A stretch of 60,000 bases of DNA from Tubulanus polymorphus (GCF_964204645.1 NC_134028.1:3448501-3508500), one strand, 5' to 3'; numbered from the stretch's first letter, positions 1 to 12,426 are shown. A program made the numbers and translations. Notes: generated from the letters alone by a model not told the origin.

Positions 1-115
1 TCCGCTCTGAACAGTTTCTCATTCCTCACAAATCCGTCAATGGCTAGACCCCATAGTTGTACCATTTCCGATATAGCATTCAGCAGTGCCTTTCGCTCAG
101 TATCGAAATATATAC
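1..115 (-). CDS. NMDA receptor GluN2-like, exon 5 (partial, runs off window)
   Basis: Fifth coding exon, minus strand, cut by the window edge; at least 115 nt. The acceptor is TTGATTAG at 116-117. The exon starts in phase 1, so that G|GT makes Gly. An AG nearer the coding block, at 96-97, was tested and rejected because it gives a frame with a stop. The exon encodes IYFDTERKALLNAISEMV, then LWGLAIDGF and ends LFRA. This matches the end of the amino-terminal domain just before the linker to the S1 ligand-binding segment; family members read hxGhxYD...A.RVxDGIAI here. The remainder of the gene (S1, M1-M4, S2, C-tail) must lie to the left of position 1. Confidence 0.8.
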
Positions 116-196
116 CTAATCAACATAAGATCAACAGTTTAATGAGTCGATTGGTTTTGGCATCTTGGACATAGCAAGTAACCAATGAAAACTTAC

Positions 197-330
197 CCAT
201 CATACCAACAGGATAGGATGGAGGTGGAGTTTGTTTGTTCCCGACAGCGGATTGAGTGACAATCCACATGTACTGATCAGCAGTAAGGCCCAGTTCGGCA
301 GCCACGGCAAATATATTATGCGAGTCTTCT
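197..330 (-). CDS. NMDA receptor GluN2-like, exon 4
   Basis: Fourth coding exon, 134 nt, minus strand. The acceptor is CTCATTTAG at 331-332 and the donor is GTAAGT at 196-191. The start completes AA|A to Lys and the exon ends in phase 1. It encodes EDSHNIFAVAAELGLTADQY, then MWIVTQSAVGN and SYPVGMM. The string IFxVAxxLGLTxxxYxWIVxxxVxG is close to the GluN2 sequence IFEVA..VGLT..Y.WIV..LVAG, which is why this subunit type is chosen. The visible reading frame before the acceptor has no earlier in-frame start, consistent with an internal exon. The intron to the next exon is only 81 nt (196-116). Confidence 0.85.
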
Positions 331-533
331 CTAAATGAGAAATGATTCTTTTTCGAATTAGATTCAGCGACCTGGACACATTTTGATAATATGAATCATA
401 ATTGCTTTTGCACTATCACGCAACAACAGCCTATAGGCTAGATAACCCAGTAGATAGTTGACAAGTTCATTGTTACTATGGTAGGCCTACAGCAACTGGC
501 CCCTGGAAAACCTGCTGGGATGGGAATACTAAC

Positions 534-653
534 TTGGATGCGAGTAAAAGCATAATTCTGGTATCACTATCTTTGATTTTGATCAGCTGTTTGCGGATGC
601 CTTTTTCGTCCATTTCGACTAAATGCACGGTTTGCAGTAGCTCAAAGTTAAAT
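534..653 (-). CDS. NMDA receptor GluN2-like, exon 3
   Basis: Third coding exon, 120 nt, minus strand. The acceptor has a pyrimidine-rich tract ending TTTATATAG, and the donor is GTTAGT at 533-528. It starts in phase 2, completing GA|A to Glu, and ends in phase 2. It encodes FNFELLQTVHLVEMDEKGIR, then KQLIKIKDSDTRIMLLLAS. The pattern LxKIKxSDxRIhLLhxS is the conserved lobe-2 strand of iGluR amino-terminal domains; GluN2 proteins have QLKKL..IILLYCT at this point. It is too short for a routine ORF listing but fits exactly between its neighbours in frame and in domain order, which is strong support. Confidence 0.82.
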
Positions 654-1438
654 CTATATAAACGAGAAGCAAATGTTACGTTAGAAAGAGATTTCGTATA
701 TCGTTCTCTATGAAAGTAGATCTTTGTAAACAGCGGAGAATCCGGGATGTAAGGCGACGGTACATATTACTATCTAATAAACACGCTGTTCATACAGTGG
801 ACATCGTTACTGCTTTTAATAAGAAGCGGATACAGAGATAATCTCTCCCATCATCGGTGGTGCGTTTCGAGGCCAAAACATTTCTTCTTCGAAATATCAA
901 ACGATCAAACCAATGTAAGCTTACTAAGGCTGATTTCCTTGAATGCTAAGCTCTTTACGACTTGCGAATTAAAAAAGCCATAGAAAAAGCTGACGGCGAT
1001 TAGTGAGACATGGGAGCAGTGTTCTATTCCCCCAGCTAAAACAACTAACTATCCCCATTTTAAGCTAAGGTGACATTATTTTCTATCAGGAGCATCTTGG
1101 ACAATTGAATTACCGTATTAAACTGTTTTCCATTTGGTAACACTGACTGGGTCAAGGGGGGTTAGTCCTCAGGGCCTAGATGCGGATAGGGGGTCCAGTG
1201 GGCCTTTTACAAGACCCTCAAATAGTTTGAGTTGACCTTTTCAGAATGAACTCCGAACTTCTTATTGCCCTGTTATTATATGAAAAAATACTCTTGTACG
1301 ATTGGTAGGAGGGAAGGTTTTCTACTGGAAATTGCTGTCAATTGCATCTGTCCCATCCACGGATTTTCAAAAATGTTCCTGAATGTGTCACAAGTAGTTC
1401 AAAAGTACTCCTTACCATATTTATACTTTGACACTTAC

Positions 1439-1617
1439 TCTTTACTGATCTCTTCTCTGCGCCGTCTTATGGTGTTTATGAACTGGTCATGTCCCACTAT
1501 GGAAGATGTTATCACAGATATAGCTTTCCACTGATACCGCCGCAGTATATTGATCATGGCGTCCGCCTGGTGCGCCATCGAAGGAGCCGTTTCCATAATC
1601 ACCGAGTCCTCTTCGTT
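1439..1617 (-). CDS. NMDA receptor GluN2-like, exon 2
   Basis: Second coding exon, 179 nt, read on the minus strand. The acceptor is TTTTCTAG before AAC, and the donor is GTAAGT at 1438-1433. It starts in phase 0, directly continuing exon 1, and ends in phase 2. It encodes NEEDSVIMETAPSMAHQADA, then INILRRYQWKAISVITS, and ends REEISKE. The APS-hxxQ-xxM-xxIL-xxYxW pattern is the hallmark of the NMDA/iGluR amino-terminal domain at the transition from lobe 1 to lobe 2. In vertebrate GluN2 the same stretch reads PSLEQQ followed by a W-containing strand. No frameshift or stop is seen. The short plus-strand ORF that overlaps it (1265-1534) is a shadow. Confidence 0.85.
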
Positions 1618-1921
1618 CTAGAAAATACCGACCATTTTGTGAGTCAAAGTTGTTGTTGAAAGTCAGAGATTTTGCAATTGATTTTAGGTATAGCGTTACG
1701 CATGTCTAGAAGATCTTGTATCGGGGATTTGTTTTCTAGTTTACGTCCCCATATATCGATATGCTAATGACGTATCATGAGTCGAAGTAATTCGATGAGC
1801 GTCGACAGCCCTGGTATAGTCGAATATCGAGTACTACTTCAGCGCTTTGTCAACTTGTCGGTTGAACACCTGACAAACGTTTTTTTAAATGAAAAACGCA
1901 CATATGGTAGATAGGATATTG

Positions 1922-2091
<170 letters not shown>

Positions 2092-2707
2092 CGGAGTTTT
2101 GGTCGCTTTTTTTACGACGCCCTCGCATATAACACCGATTTTCTATTTCGTCTCGTTACGAGTACAGAAAGTAAAGTGTGAGCGGGTTTCAATATCAGGC
2201 AATTATGCGACAGGTTTTTTCCATCCGAACATAAAATACAATCAAACCTCGGAGTTAAACACATAATGAATTACGTGTTTTAATGCAACCCCGGGAGTGC
2301 GTTCGGTACGTAAAAGATTGACACTGGGTGACATATGGCCGAGTGTTGATTAGGTAAAGGCGTTAAATCCCGCCATGTAACGGCCTCCGACTGATTGGCA
2401 GCCGTCTTCTAGTCGGTTACTGAACTGTTTTATGGGTAATTTGCGTCACTGCAACGGGAGACGTACGGCCATTCGAAGGATTATCAATTGACGCAAAGCC
2501 CGGGTTTAGTAAAGACCATATACGATGTTGGTTAATAAGACGGGAGGATGGGCATTTTATTATCTTCCCGGATCAATGCAAGGACAAGGCGAGCTCAAAA
2601 CGCAACTTGCGCTGAATAACAAATCGTCTTTTCTAGTTTTTGAGACCTCTCTTTTCCATCGAACTCTTGATCGTAGCGTCGCCTCGACTTCATTCGTTCA
2701 TACTTAC

Positions 2708-3151
2708 CAGAGCTAGACCGGGGTTATCGCCGGTCCAAGTGATCATAGGCACGCCTAACGAATCGGCTAACTGCAGTAAATACTTGGCCGACGAGATCAC
2801 CGAACCGTCTAAGTCTGTGCTACTAGCGAAGACGAACGTGTTGACGTTTTGTTTCGAAATCGCCTCGCAAACTCCATCGAGAAGCTCAGTCGGGCTGTAT
2901 TTAGATAGGTAATATATGTAGTAATCCAGTTTGTAATACTGCCTGAATCGGTATCGGCCGCGCTTCAGAGCGTCCACTTTTTTATTCACAGCTTTCACGT
3001 AGTATCTCCAGATGAACGAATCCTCTTTCAGTATGACGCCGACTTTGATCGTCTGTTTTTGCATGTGAACTGTATTCACGAGTACGTTCCATACGACGTA
3101 CCAGGCGAGAAAACAGCGCATTATCAATCTCACCGTTCCAGACGTTTGCAT
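2708..3151 (-). CDS. NMDA receptor GluN2-like, exon 1 (signal peptide and start of amino-terminal domain)
   Basis: First coding exon, 148 codons, of an ionotropic glutamate receptor: a ligand-gated cation channel subunit in the postsynaptic membrane. The start ATG is at 3151. A second Met at residue 11 lies just before the hydrophobic stretch MRCFLAWYVVWNVLVNTV, so either could be the start; both give a signal peptide. The mature part opens with IKVGVILKEDSF and continues with CEAISKQNVNTFVFASS and LGVPMITWTGDNPGLAL. This is the LIVBP-like fold of the NMDA receptor amino-terminal domain, where family members have an IPI/V-I-W/G motif at the same place. The exon ends after CTG in phase 0, followed by the donor GTAAGT on the minus strand. 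It joins in frame to four further exons to the left. GluN2 type is preferred over GluN1 or GluN3 because the later exons match GluN2 spacing. Very likely real; the subtype is less certain. Confidence 0.85.
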
Positions 3152-3246
3152 ATTCCCTTTCGATTGTAAATGACAATGGGCGACAATATATCCACGACGC
3201 TTATCGTTGTTGTTATATCATCATCTACGTATTCGGATGATGCGCA

Positions 3247-3252
3247 TTTATA
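3247..3252 (-). promoter_or_regulatory. TATA-like box upstream of the GluN2-like gene
   Basis: TATAAA read on the minus strand, 96 nt upstream of the first ATG at 3151. This spacing would put a transcription start near 3220 and give a 5' UTR of about 70 nt. It is a plausible core promoter only if the ATG exon is also the first exon, which the sequence alone cannot show. Confidence 0.3.
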
Positions 3253-5840
3253 AAACGAATATCTATATTTACAGCTGAAATTATCCGCGCGAGTTATCAC
3301 AACGACAACTCGTAGGCCCGTATTCGACGCGTTTCAGCGCCTAGAAAATCCGCGCAACTACAAGAACAGCACCGTCGTTCCCGAGTCTGAATATCCATCA
3401 TGACGCACAATATCTCGAATGTAGTTTTTTTTCGGTGCCGGTCCGCCGCGAAGCCCCGTGCTCCCACTCACAGTTTCCTATCCGCGCGTTGATCTTTCTT
3501 TACAGCGCGTTTCACTTAACTATCTCGATAGATTCGCGCCTAGCACACCTGAACTCCTCCGGCATCTGCAATGAGATTGTTTGTATATGAATTAATTCGA
3601 TATGATAACATGTGGCCCCAAGGAACGCCGTATACATCATATTTCTTATCGGGGTTAATCGCAACCCGTCTTCGCTGGTAATATTTTTAACGTTTATCGT
3701 GAACCTTCCTTGAAAAGTTCATTTCACTTTTTTCACGATACGTTATGTGGTCATTATATTCATACATATTTCAGACGGGTTCATACCGAGTTTCTTCAAT
3801 AGTTAATAGAAGTGAATAATGAAAATATGGCGCACTTCTGCATTTGTTTTGGTAAATCTGAAAGCTGCTCAGAATATTTTGTATAATGTTATAGAAAACG
3901 CTGGAAATGTGAAAGAAAGACTATAAATATTGACGAATAAACGAATTTCATAAAGATTGAAATGAATTCCCGTTCTTTGTGGCGACAAAACACGAAAATT
4001 CGAACGTTGTCAGAAAGATTTTCTTTCACATACAAAAAAGTATCTTGAATTCGCTCTCAATATCGGCATAACTAAAGCCGACAGAATCACGTGTGAACGC
4101 ATCTCGCTCTGTAAGCGCGATTAGTAAACACAAGACTAGTCCTACCCCCCTCCCCCCCAGAATCTCGTGAGAACGGCGCTTATGTTTCTACTCTGTATTT
4201 GAGTCGCCTACAAATTTGTTTTACCGACTATTCTTACAGGTTTATATCCGGATGTGAACAGTCACAGCTTTCTATCTCCGTCAACAGTTGTTATAAAATG
4301 CGATTATGGCACAAAAGATCACAGAAATGTCCAATGTCACCAGGTACTTGACATCATAAAAACACCCGCTAAGAATCACTATAAACCCGGGTAAAAAGAT
4401 AAAAATCACGATTGCAACTGCAACACATCGCAAACACGCGGCTCTCCTCGAATGAGAATTGTGATCATTCAGATCTATCGATTCGTCTGGAGGAAACAGA
4501 CTGTGTAAATCACACTTAAAATCAGCGTGTTCGCGAAACAGATTGCGGTTATTTCGTCGCCTATATCGTCGCCTATATGATGAATATGATAAAACCGTAC
4601 TGGTAATAATATAACATCTCTTTCCCTAACAGTAATCGCCCTCATCATACCTCGCAAAGAGAGAGACAGTAACGTGTGGAATACCGAGTGATGTTTCACC
4701 TCCCTGGTAGCTGTCAAAATTGGTTTTTATTTGCCGCCCAGCGAATGGCTGTATATACTAGAATTTTCTAAAATTGATTTGTCACCAATTTGACCATCAA
4801 TTTTGTTACGCAATCTTAAATATATTGCCAGATCTGATGATTTGCCTATTATTTCAAACCTGCATTATCACAATTATTTTAAAAAAAAACAAGCCTAGTT
4901 TAAGATTATTTATTGTATTAATTGCATCATAATTCTGGTAATCAAATAATTTGCTAGAAAAATGTCAACCGACAAAAAATAAATGACCCTTTGTTTAATC
5001 GGTGCAACAAAATATTTCGTTTTTGATAAATTGGGACATGTCATCGCTAGGTTTCAATCATCGACGGTGATGATGGCAAATATTTCCATTGTGTCAATTG
5101 ACAACGCATCTCATTACAGAACTTCGCGCATCCGTAAAAAGCATCAATTACCGTCACATAAGTTACATAGAACAATTTTGTTTGTCCTAAAAACGCACGA
5201 AATGCTTCTGATCTGCTGAGGCTGAATTAACCTCATCAAACTACAGAAATCTGCGGCCTGTTATTTCCCTTAGAACATCATGCTGCAGGAAATACGTCAT
5301 CCTAGCCAAATAACTATATCGTATTTTAACAATCTATTCACCAAATCGTACAGCCATCTCACAATCTCACAACCACAATCTTTAATTGCTGTAATGTCGA
5401 GACGCTCTGCGGCAACTACTACGGCAATAATAAGCGCCACCTGGTGTCTGATGACGGCATGACTAAGCAAGCGATTAGTTATGTATAGCATTTGAAACTA
5501 GCTGTTAAAAAGCGCATTGGTTGCAGAATCTAAAAATCGATGTTGTAAGATGAAGAGTTAGTTGTACGAATGTGGATAGGTTTTTGCGATATGATTTCCG
5601 CCTTCGCTCGGATGGCGTTCCATATGGACGCTAGAAACGGGTATTTTTGAAAAGAACGAAGAAAATCTTCAGAAAAAAAAAACATCAACGATGTAACGTT
5701 ATGTTTTTCCCATGAGTTCCCATGTGATGATAGAGCTCAACTGAATTTTATCACCGTTAGTTTTCGAAATTTCGCAGCTCGCGTTATTTCGTCTGAGTGT
5801 CTTCACATAAACGCCTGAACTCTCTGAAATTTGTTCTCAG
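3253..5840. other. Intergenic, no clear gene
   Basis: Upstream side of the receptor gene. It holds C-rich and A-rich runs (around 4141-4160 and 4881-4890). One acceptor-like site at 4240 is followed by about 33 open codons. Nothing in it is supported well enough to call. Confidence 0.5.
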
Positions 5841-5994
5841 GTTTCCTCGTCTCACATTCTGGTCATGTACGCGTGTACGCTCGAGTGAAGATACTCGTTA
5901 TCGAGACGGCACCTTTGAGACCACTCCATATCATCTACGGAATCTCGAGAATATCATAAATACCCTTGATGAGATTGCAAAAAGTGAATATTAA
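5841..5994 (+). CDS. Candidate 3'-terminal exon, unknown protein
   Basis: A good acceptor (TTTGTTCTCAG, ending at 5840) is followed by 50 open codons. The codons are coding-like and the frame ends at TAA 5992-5994. The peptide includes RLTFWSCTRVRSSEDT, YRDGTFETTPYHLRNLENI and INTLDEIAKSEY. An AATAAA polyadenylation signal stands 71 bp after the stop, as expected for a last exon. The phase implies two nucleotides come from an upstream exon that was not identified. No family is recognised. A run of 50 codons after an acceptor can occur by chance, so the polyadenylation signal and amino-acid composition are the main support. Confidence 0.4.
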
Positions 5995-8900
5995 GATATC
6001 TGTCGTCTCATAATTTGCCGTGGTGACGACGCAGTGAGGCCCACGTGGGCGAAATTCCGTCGGTCAATAAAGATTTTTATCCTCGAGTCACTGCGAGCAT
6101 TACCATTAAAAAGCGATATTGTTTGGAGTCTAAAATAGAAAATCGACCGAAATGTCTGCGGAATAATCCTAATGAAATATTTCAGATTTAAAAATGATTT
6201 ATTGAATTGCGTTTTAAATAATCTCGTATGAGCTGCTGATCTATGAAATATATCATTTTTAAAAGCCGATTGACTTGAACGTTGCGCGTGGACAGCACCA
6301 TCAGCGACGCAATGTGTAGCGTCCGTTCCCGCTGAAATAATTATACATGAAACTTTTCTAAAAACGAGAGATACATCTAGATATATATATACTGTTTAAT
6401 ATCAAACGCACTCGTCTGGGATCGGGGCAGAAAACAGATGCATTCATTACTCATCTATCCAACATGAACACGGCATAAAAATTTATCGTTATCGTCGGAC
6501 GATAAATTATATGAAATAATTTTTTCTCCGTAATGATAAAACGATTAGCGTCGTAATAATCCTGTTATTGGTATTACACGGTTATAATCTTATTTACGCG
6601 GCCGACGCCGTATTACATAAGTTGGTCACGTGTATTATCGTTTCCGGGGGATTAGTGGTACAGTTTGAGACGTGGACACTTTTTGAGGCCGGTTCATCAT
6701 CGTGATTCACAAGACGTCAACTACACTGCTGGAAATCGGGCTAATGTATAATAGAAACTGCTTATTGCACTAGGGAATGGAAGAGCTCTCGAATTGATAA
6801 CTCCATTATTGGATTTGTTCAAATTGATCGCAGTCTTAATTTTAGCAGCCAGACGTACTTTTTGGTTTCCCAAACGTGCGTGACGCAATAACCAATCCGT
6901 CATTCATCGATGACAAGCAATTCAATATCGAATACATCATCCGTAACCCGTCCGATACGATGTCCGATTCACCCGTAACCCGTCAAATACGATTATCGCC
7001 CCGAGTCGTAAAGAGTAAGATAAACATATTAAGGCCCGTAAGAAAGGAATAATCCACATTACAAAGTTGGAGCAAATCAGTGCATAAATTGATTACGTCG
7101 CCGACGAAACGACAGGTCCCACCGCAATATATTAGCAGCAGCCGTTGGGATATACGGTCAGGCAGATCAAAGGCTTATTAGCCAGGCAATCGGACCGAGT
7201 AAATGTGTTATCTTTGCTGATCATCAATCACCGTGTAAACGTGACACGAATTACAGATGAGTATCTACGAAAAACGATTCTTGGACTTCTCCGTCGAGGG
7301 TAGCAACAGCCAAGGACGAAAATATTACCATTGAATTAATATCCCGTGACCGCATTGTCTTAGTCGACGTGAGCCCGAATCTATCCCTGGTGAAGGTGCA
7401 AAACTAAATGACGGAAATGACTATACCAAGCCTGACCTCAGATTGGCTATAAAGTTGCACTCACATAGATCAATCATATTTTCAACACAGTCGTGTTCTG
7501 CTATATCGAGCAAAAGGTAGAAAATTTGCAGTATTCGATTACAACCCAAAAAAACAATTCATTTGAAATCAATCTTTTCCAGAACGCCTTCTTGCAATCA
7601 ATATTCAGTAAGTCGGAATGATCCGAAAGTTGTTGTTGATTCGAGTCACAGGAACCCACCCCCAAAAAACCGATACATAACCCTTGACGTTAATCCGATA
7701 AACCAATTTGGCAATCTTCATTGATATGTGACGGGCGTTCGGCGATTACTTGATTGGTTTCATTAGTGTAACACCGTCACCAACATGAGCATATTTATAC
7801 GAATATCAATGACCCCAGAAAGCCCGCTTTTTGTCTGTACATAATTAATGAGTTGTTTAGTTAAACTGTCGTGTTTAGCGATATCTGCATAAGTTTATGT
7901 CTATATCCATGTCCTATTCTCCTCGTCGTTCATAATAGAAACGTCTGCCATTGCCGGTATTTATACAGTTACTTGTACCTAGATCCGAATGAATTCGTTA
8001 AGACTTAACTTCACGCAAGTGACGATCTTCCGGTTTGCGATTACGTCATTTTTAATCCATCTTAAAATTCATTAAAAAATTAAGATATTGAGGCAATCTC
8101 TAAACTACATCTACAAGGTTCTATATCATTGGAGGTTTTATACCACAATTTAAACCATTTACACTGATTACTAATATCATAGCTTACGATTTTGGTCTCC
8201 GACAAAATAAAGAAATCAGAAATTCCTATTGAATTTGGGGACGTGAATGTCTTAGATTTTTCATCCTTTCAAAGTTCGGAAGTTGGTGTAAAGTTTCTAC
8301 GTTCTAACAAAAATTAAGCCCTACTCTCCAAACAAATCGAGTTATCTTTTTCTAAATTCGATTTACGCTTTACATGAAAATGAGCCTAGTTTATCTCATC
8401 CAACGAAATCTAATTTGTCAATTGCTCGCGTAATTTACGCGGATTCCACAAAATATGCCGATTGAATGAACATTTTTTTCTACATTTGCAATTGTTTTCT
8501 TTTCACTATGCGAAACGTGACGTACATCCGAAATATTGTAAGGACGTAATCTGCGCTGTGCATCATCTAATGGTTGAATAAAGCCCGTGATGCAATTTGT
8601 GGGATTGGATGACAAGATTCCAGTATAGTACTAAATTGAATACCGAATAAACGATTTCAATAAAATACCAGAAACTGACGTTAGTTTAATCTGAGCTGGT
8701 TGTCCGTAGTGATTCGATTTCTGATCGAATCGTTTGCTAAACTACAATACGTAGAATGAAAAAGAACTGATCGAAATGAGGTATAACTCGATTTAGAAAT
8801 GTGAAGTTTCCTGCGCGGTGCACGAAAAATGGGAGGTTTTAATTCGCGTAATTCATTCCCGAATCGAAGAACAAAGGCGACATAATTATTCGTTTCATTC

Positions 8901-9223
8901 TAAACGCTGATTGTATATTGTCTCTCTATGCGCGTCTAGTTTATGGCAAAGCAATGCTAATTTCAATAAATAGTAAGATAGAATATTTTTCATTCGAATG
9001 TCTCCATTTGCAGATTTCCAGCACATAATCCCACTATACATCGATTTATAATACAGACAACATAACGGCAATTGATGGAAAAGCGGCCACCGACATCTGT
9101 GTAAATACTATCAACAATAATGTTGATCTTTCGTGTTATTTCAATACGATATTCATAATTTGTGGCTGTAAATAACCATCATTGTCAGACTATGGCAGCT
9201 GGACGTGTGGCAACGTTTATCGT
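5995..9223. other. Intergenic, no clear gene
   Basis: Apart from the AATAAA listed separately, no coding region is recognised. One very short segment (7583-7607) has both a strong acceptor (CTTTTCCAG) and a GTAAGT donor and could be a 25-nt exon, but there is no way to place it in a gene. Confidence 0.5.
6066..6071 (+). terminator. Polyadenylation signal AATAAA
   Basis: Canonical AATAAA 71 bp after the stop of the candidate terminal exon ending at 5994, followed by a T-rich stretch. Such hexamers are frequent in AT-rich DNA, so it counts only in combination with the exon. Confidence 0.35.
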
Positions 9224-9229
9224 AAAAAA
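9224..9229 (-). terminator. Pol III terminator of tRNA-Pro
   Basis: T6 on the minus strand, starting 4 nt after the discriminator base. Confidence 0.8.
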
Positions 9230-9232
9230 TAC

Positions 9233-9304
9233 GGGCTCGTCCGGGAATCGAACCCGGGACCTCTCGCACCCGAAGCGAGAATCATACCTCTAGACCAACG
9301 AGCC
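9233..9304 (-). tRNA. tRNA-Pro (anticodon CGG)
   Basis: A complete 72-nt cloverleaf is read on the minus strand. The acceptor stem GGCTCGT pairs with ACGAGCC, with C as discriminator. The A box is TGGTCTAGAGG, the anticodon loop is TTCGGGT with anticodon CGG at 9272-9270, and the B box is GGTTCGATTCC. It matches the conserved animal tRNA-Pro over nearly its whole length. A run of six T on the minus strand (9229-9224) directly downstream is the Pol III terminator. There is no intron. An isolated functional gene is the most likely reading. Confidence 0.97.
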
Positions 9305-10268
9305 ATTGTTATTCCACATCGCGGCTTAATTTGCAAAAAAATCTGATGGTGTATTTTGCCAAATTCTTAATTGTTACCTTTCACATTCGCTCGCCTTCGT
9401 GCTTTCCAACATAATTTGAAAGCATATTAATTCAAATAATATTCATGGTCACTCGTTCAAATATAGTCAATTTAGATATGGTTCCACCGCGTGGAAACTA
9501 TGTTGTTTGAAAGTTGAGTCGGAATGCACAATAACAAATAAAGAAGGCGAGAAAGTCAAGAAAAGCTCATTCGCAAGGTAGATTTTTGCATCGATAGGTT
9601 GCAGGTTGCATTAGCGCCCATTAGAGTTTCAGCGGGAAGGAAAATCATCGACTGCGACAATTTGCCGTCCAAAACAGCATTTACGCATGAATTCTTTATA
9701 GAAAAAGAAGCCAGTAAATGTCACAAAGTAGCAATCATCCTCCGTCTCATCCGATTGAACGGCAGGAAATGCTGCATAATTTCGTTGTCTGAGATCAACA
9801 AAAGGCCACCATCGCGTTCCATCGCATGTTACCATTAACGCAGCCGCTGCTAGGAAGCAGTCAACGCAGCGCGACGTACAGCAAACAGATCAAAGCAATT
9901 TCTTCGAAATGTCATACGAGTAATAGATATAAACTGATGTTGTTGAGAAATAATTTCACGCCAAAATTTAAAAAAAAATAACCCCTCGTGAATTCGTGAA
10001 ATTGCGATATGAATAGTTCGTAGGTTGTCAAACTGCTGGGATTGGTGACGTCGAGGGAAAGGTAAGCGAATGAAATAACTCGATGTGGCAATGAAGCAAG
10101 CACCGACTGAGGGTAGATTTTTCTGTAAGTATGAACACGACATGTGTTATCGACAGTTTAACTGTGTATGGATATTTTATGCTATATAAACATCGATTTT
10201 CTCTATTTGGGAAAAGAATTCTGTCCAAAGATTGATTCGTATGAATTTGCCAGGCGTTCAAACAGGAA
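9305..10268. other. Intergenic, only weak ORFs
   Basis: Contains a minus-strand 68-codon frame (9629-9835) with coding-like composition and an acceptor-like site at about 9853, and a plus-strand GTAAGC donor at 10060. No coherent gene model emerges. Confidence 0.4.
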
Positions 10269-10304
10269 CTGATGATGAGTGGGCGCTAGCACGAAGCATG
10301 TGTC
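10269..10304 (+). ncRNA. Hammerhead-like core motif, possible Penelope-like element end
   Basis: CTGATGA at 10269-10275 is followed after a short GTG...CAC stem by CGAAGC at 10292-10297 and GTC at 10302-10304. The order CUGAUGA, stem II, GAA(A), short stem III, GUC is that of a minimal type I hammerhead. Position 15.1 is G instead of A, which would form a G-U pair. The string CTGATGATGAGT is identical to the start of the copy at 53319. Flanking inverted repeats like those of the other copies were not found here. Cleavage activity is unproven. Confidence 0.35.
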
Positions 10305-12426
10305 TATAATCGCTCCAGGTTTCGCCTCATACAGAACTCCAGCATTATTCAATCATTACCACATCAATGAGACTCAGATTATGCACTCTCAATCGCTTTA
10401 AAGTCCATGACCAGGTCTACAACCGTTAGTGATTCAGAAACTCCGTCCCTTTGCGTGTGACATGTATACCATAAAACATTCGAGCCAAAATGATGTTTGT
10501 CTAGCTGTCCCTGGTGATCGAGTAAGGTCCCTGATAGCTGCCGAATAATCATCGTCAACCACTTGAAGCTGGCAAAAAAATGCAACTTCCGTTAACACGT
10601 GCACGACGCGATTTAAATAAATTTCTCATCGGTATCAGATTTGATATTCAGGTGGAAGTAATATGTATAATATTCATATGAGCGGCCGCGTTCCGGGATT
10701 ATATTAAAGCCATAATGCGCACCTGCAGTCGGTAAAAAATGTATATACGCATTTTAGTATGAGGTTATTATAACGACCCGATAGCCTGCTTCCATACATC
10801 AATTGCAGCCGTGTTTTAATAAACACAAAAAATGAAAATCATTGAGTTCGTATTTGTAGCAGGTATCATTGCGTAGTCCGCACAAATCGACAACGATGAG
10901 TTCATGGGTTTTAATCATGATAAACCCTCAATATTGATATGTTTTGCAGGGGTGGATTAAGGGCGAAAGCCCCCCCCCCATTCTATGCCAAGATAACGTG
11001 ATGGTTAATCATTTTATTTTAGAATCTAGATGCTCAGGAAATTATCAATTTTTTCAAAGATTCTTGGTGGAAGGCAGTTTTGGAGCAGTTAAATACAAAC
11101 TATTCAAATAGATAATCGGTTTTTTTAATCTTAAGATAGGGATTTACCCTATTATTCATTTGAGTGGTAGATTTCGTTTGTTTTTCTTTTGATTTGGTGT
11201 CCCTATAAACCGACCACACCGGCCGCCAACAACCAAAGGAGAGAAACATGCTCAGTAGAGTCATAAAATGTTTTTGTACTTACAGTACACGCATAGTACG
11301 TCCTACGAATAGATATACTTCTTCTACTGCATTAGATTGCAGCAATTACACCCTAAGTATATTTGCCCCTTCTAATTACTCTCAGAATTCCCATTTCTTG
11401 TTCTCGTGATGAGTATATATAAACACCGATTGAGATCAGTCCAGAAAATCAGACCATTAGCCTTTGTTTCCTTGAAAGCTCTATCGGTTATTTCCAACGC
11501 CGGGCGTTAGATTTTAATCAAATTTCAAAGCTGTTACCGTGTAAAACAAAACATACCAATCCGAGGGACAGGGCCCAGGTGATTATTATTTGAATGATTT
11601 GATTTATTTGAACAATCAGAGGAATGTTGATCGTGGCTATATGGAACAGAATACGGAGCAGTTGATGGTTGTGTGAATTCATTAGACTTCGTACAATTAG
11701 TACAGTTTGATTTCCAAGAGTTGAAACGACATTGCGTAAAATAAGCATGATTCCACGATTCATCGGTCCAGGCGACATTAGAATTATTTTGAAATATACG
11801 AAAAAGAGCTCTATCAGAATATCAATTACGGCATATCTTGAGAATCAATCATTTGGGATACTTACAAATGATGCTCGTAACCGGTTCGATTTGTTCTTGA
11901 ATTATAGGCTCAACCCGTGTTTACGTACACTGATCCGCATGGTATTCACTTAACAGAGATAGGATTAGAACGGAACGTGGTAGTGATTCCATCAACTTAT
12001 ATCCTACCCTGGAACAGACTAGGCACCCTTATTGTCTAAACGACCATTACAGGATACAGGGCCTCCTACTGGGCCATAATTCAATAATCAGATCATCCAA
12101 TCAAAGTAGAAAATTTGAATTTCCAAACTTACCACTGCACACGGAGAATCTCTGAAATCCAGCAGTGAACGGCTGCAGGCCTACTAAGCCGTCAGTATCC
12201 GCTCGTTCAGGTTTTACTCCCCGTGCCGCTGTTACAGATGTGCGGTCTGTCACAGTCCGTATTTAGACAGGCATGACAAAATCATCGACTCGATGTAAGA
12301 ATCATTATATGCTTTGGATAAGCCATATTTTTAACGCGCAACAGCTTGTAAACACGACTGCTGTATTTCAATATTTCCGCACTTCGTAATTGTAACTAAC
12401 TGTATTACATATAATATATTTTACAG
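10305..12426. other. Intergenic, with one duplicated segment
   Basis: Holds a C-run at 10971-10979 and the dispersed repeat copy at 11621-11697, listed separately. The motif CAGGGGTGGATT at 10948 resembles a transposon end but no partner end was found. Short ORFs here are not convincing. Confidence 0.4.
11621..11697. repeat. Dispersed repeat, copy A (partner at 13917)
   Basis: Shares the blocks GGAATGTTGATC, CGCTATAT/GGCTATAT, TGATGGTTGT and GTACAAT, in the same order, with 13917-14015. Indels of up to about 15 bp separate the blocks. On the minus strand this copy lies in an 86-codon frame rich in hydrophobic residues (11518-11778); the second copy is full of stops. It could be a decayed gene or transposon fragment; the family is not recognised. 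Confidence 0.5.

Noticed and set aside
9629-9853. Minus-strand frame CDGTRWWPFVDLRQRN with acceptor-like CTTCCTAG
   Set aside because: Opens without any upstream exon or start. Composition alone is not enough.
10948-10962. CAGGGGTGGATT as a second hAT-like terminus
   Set aside because: No inverted partner or target duplication was found nearby.
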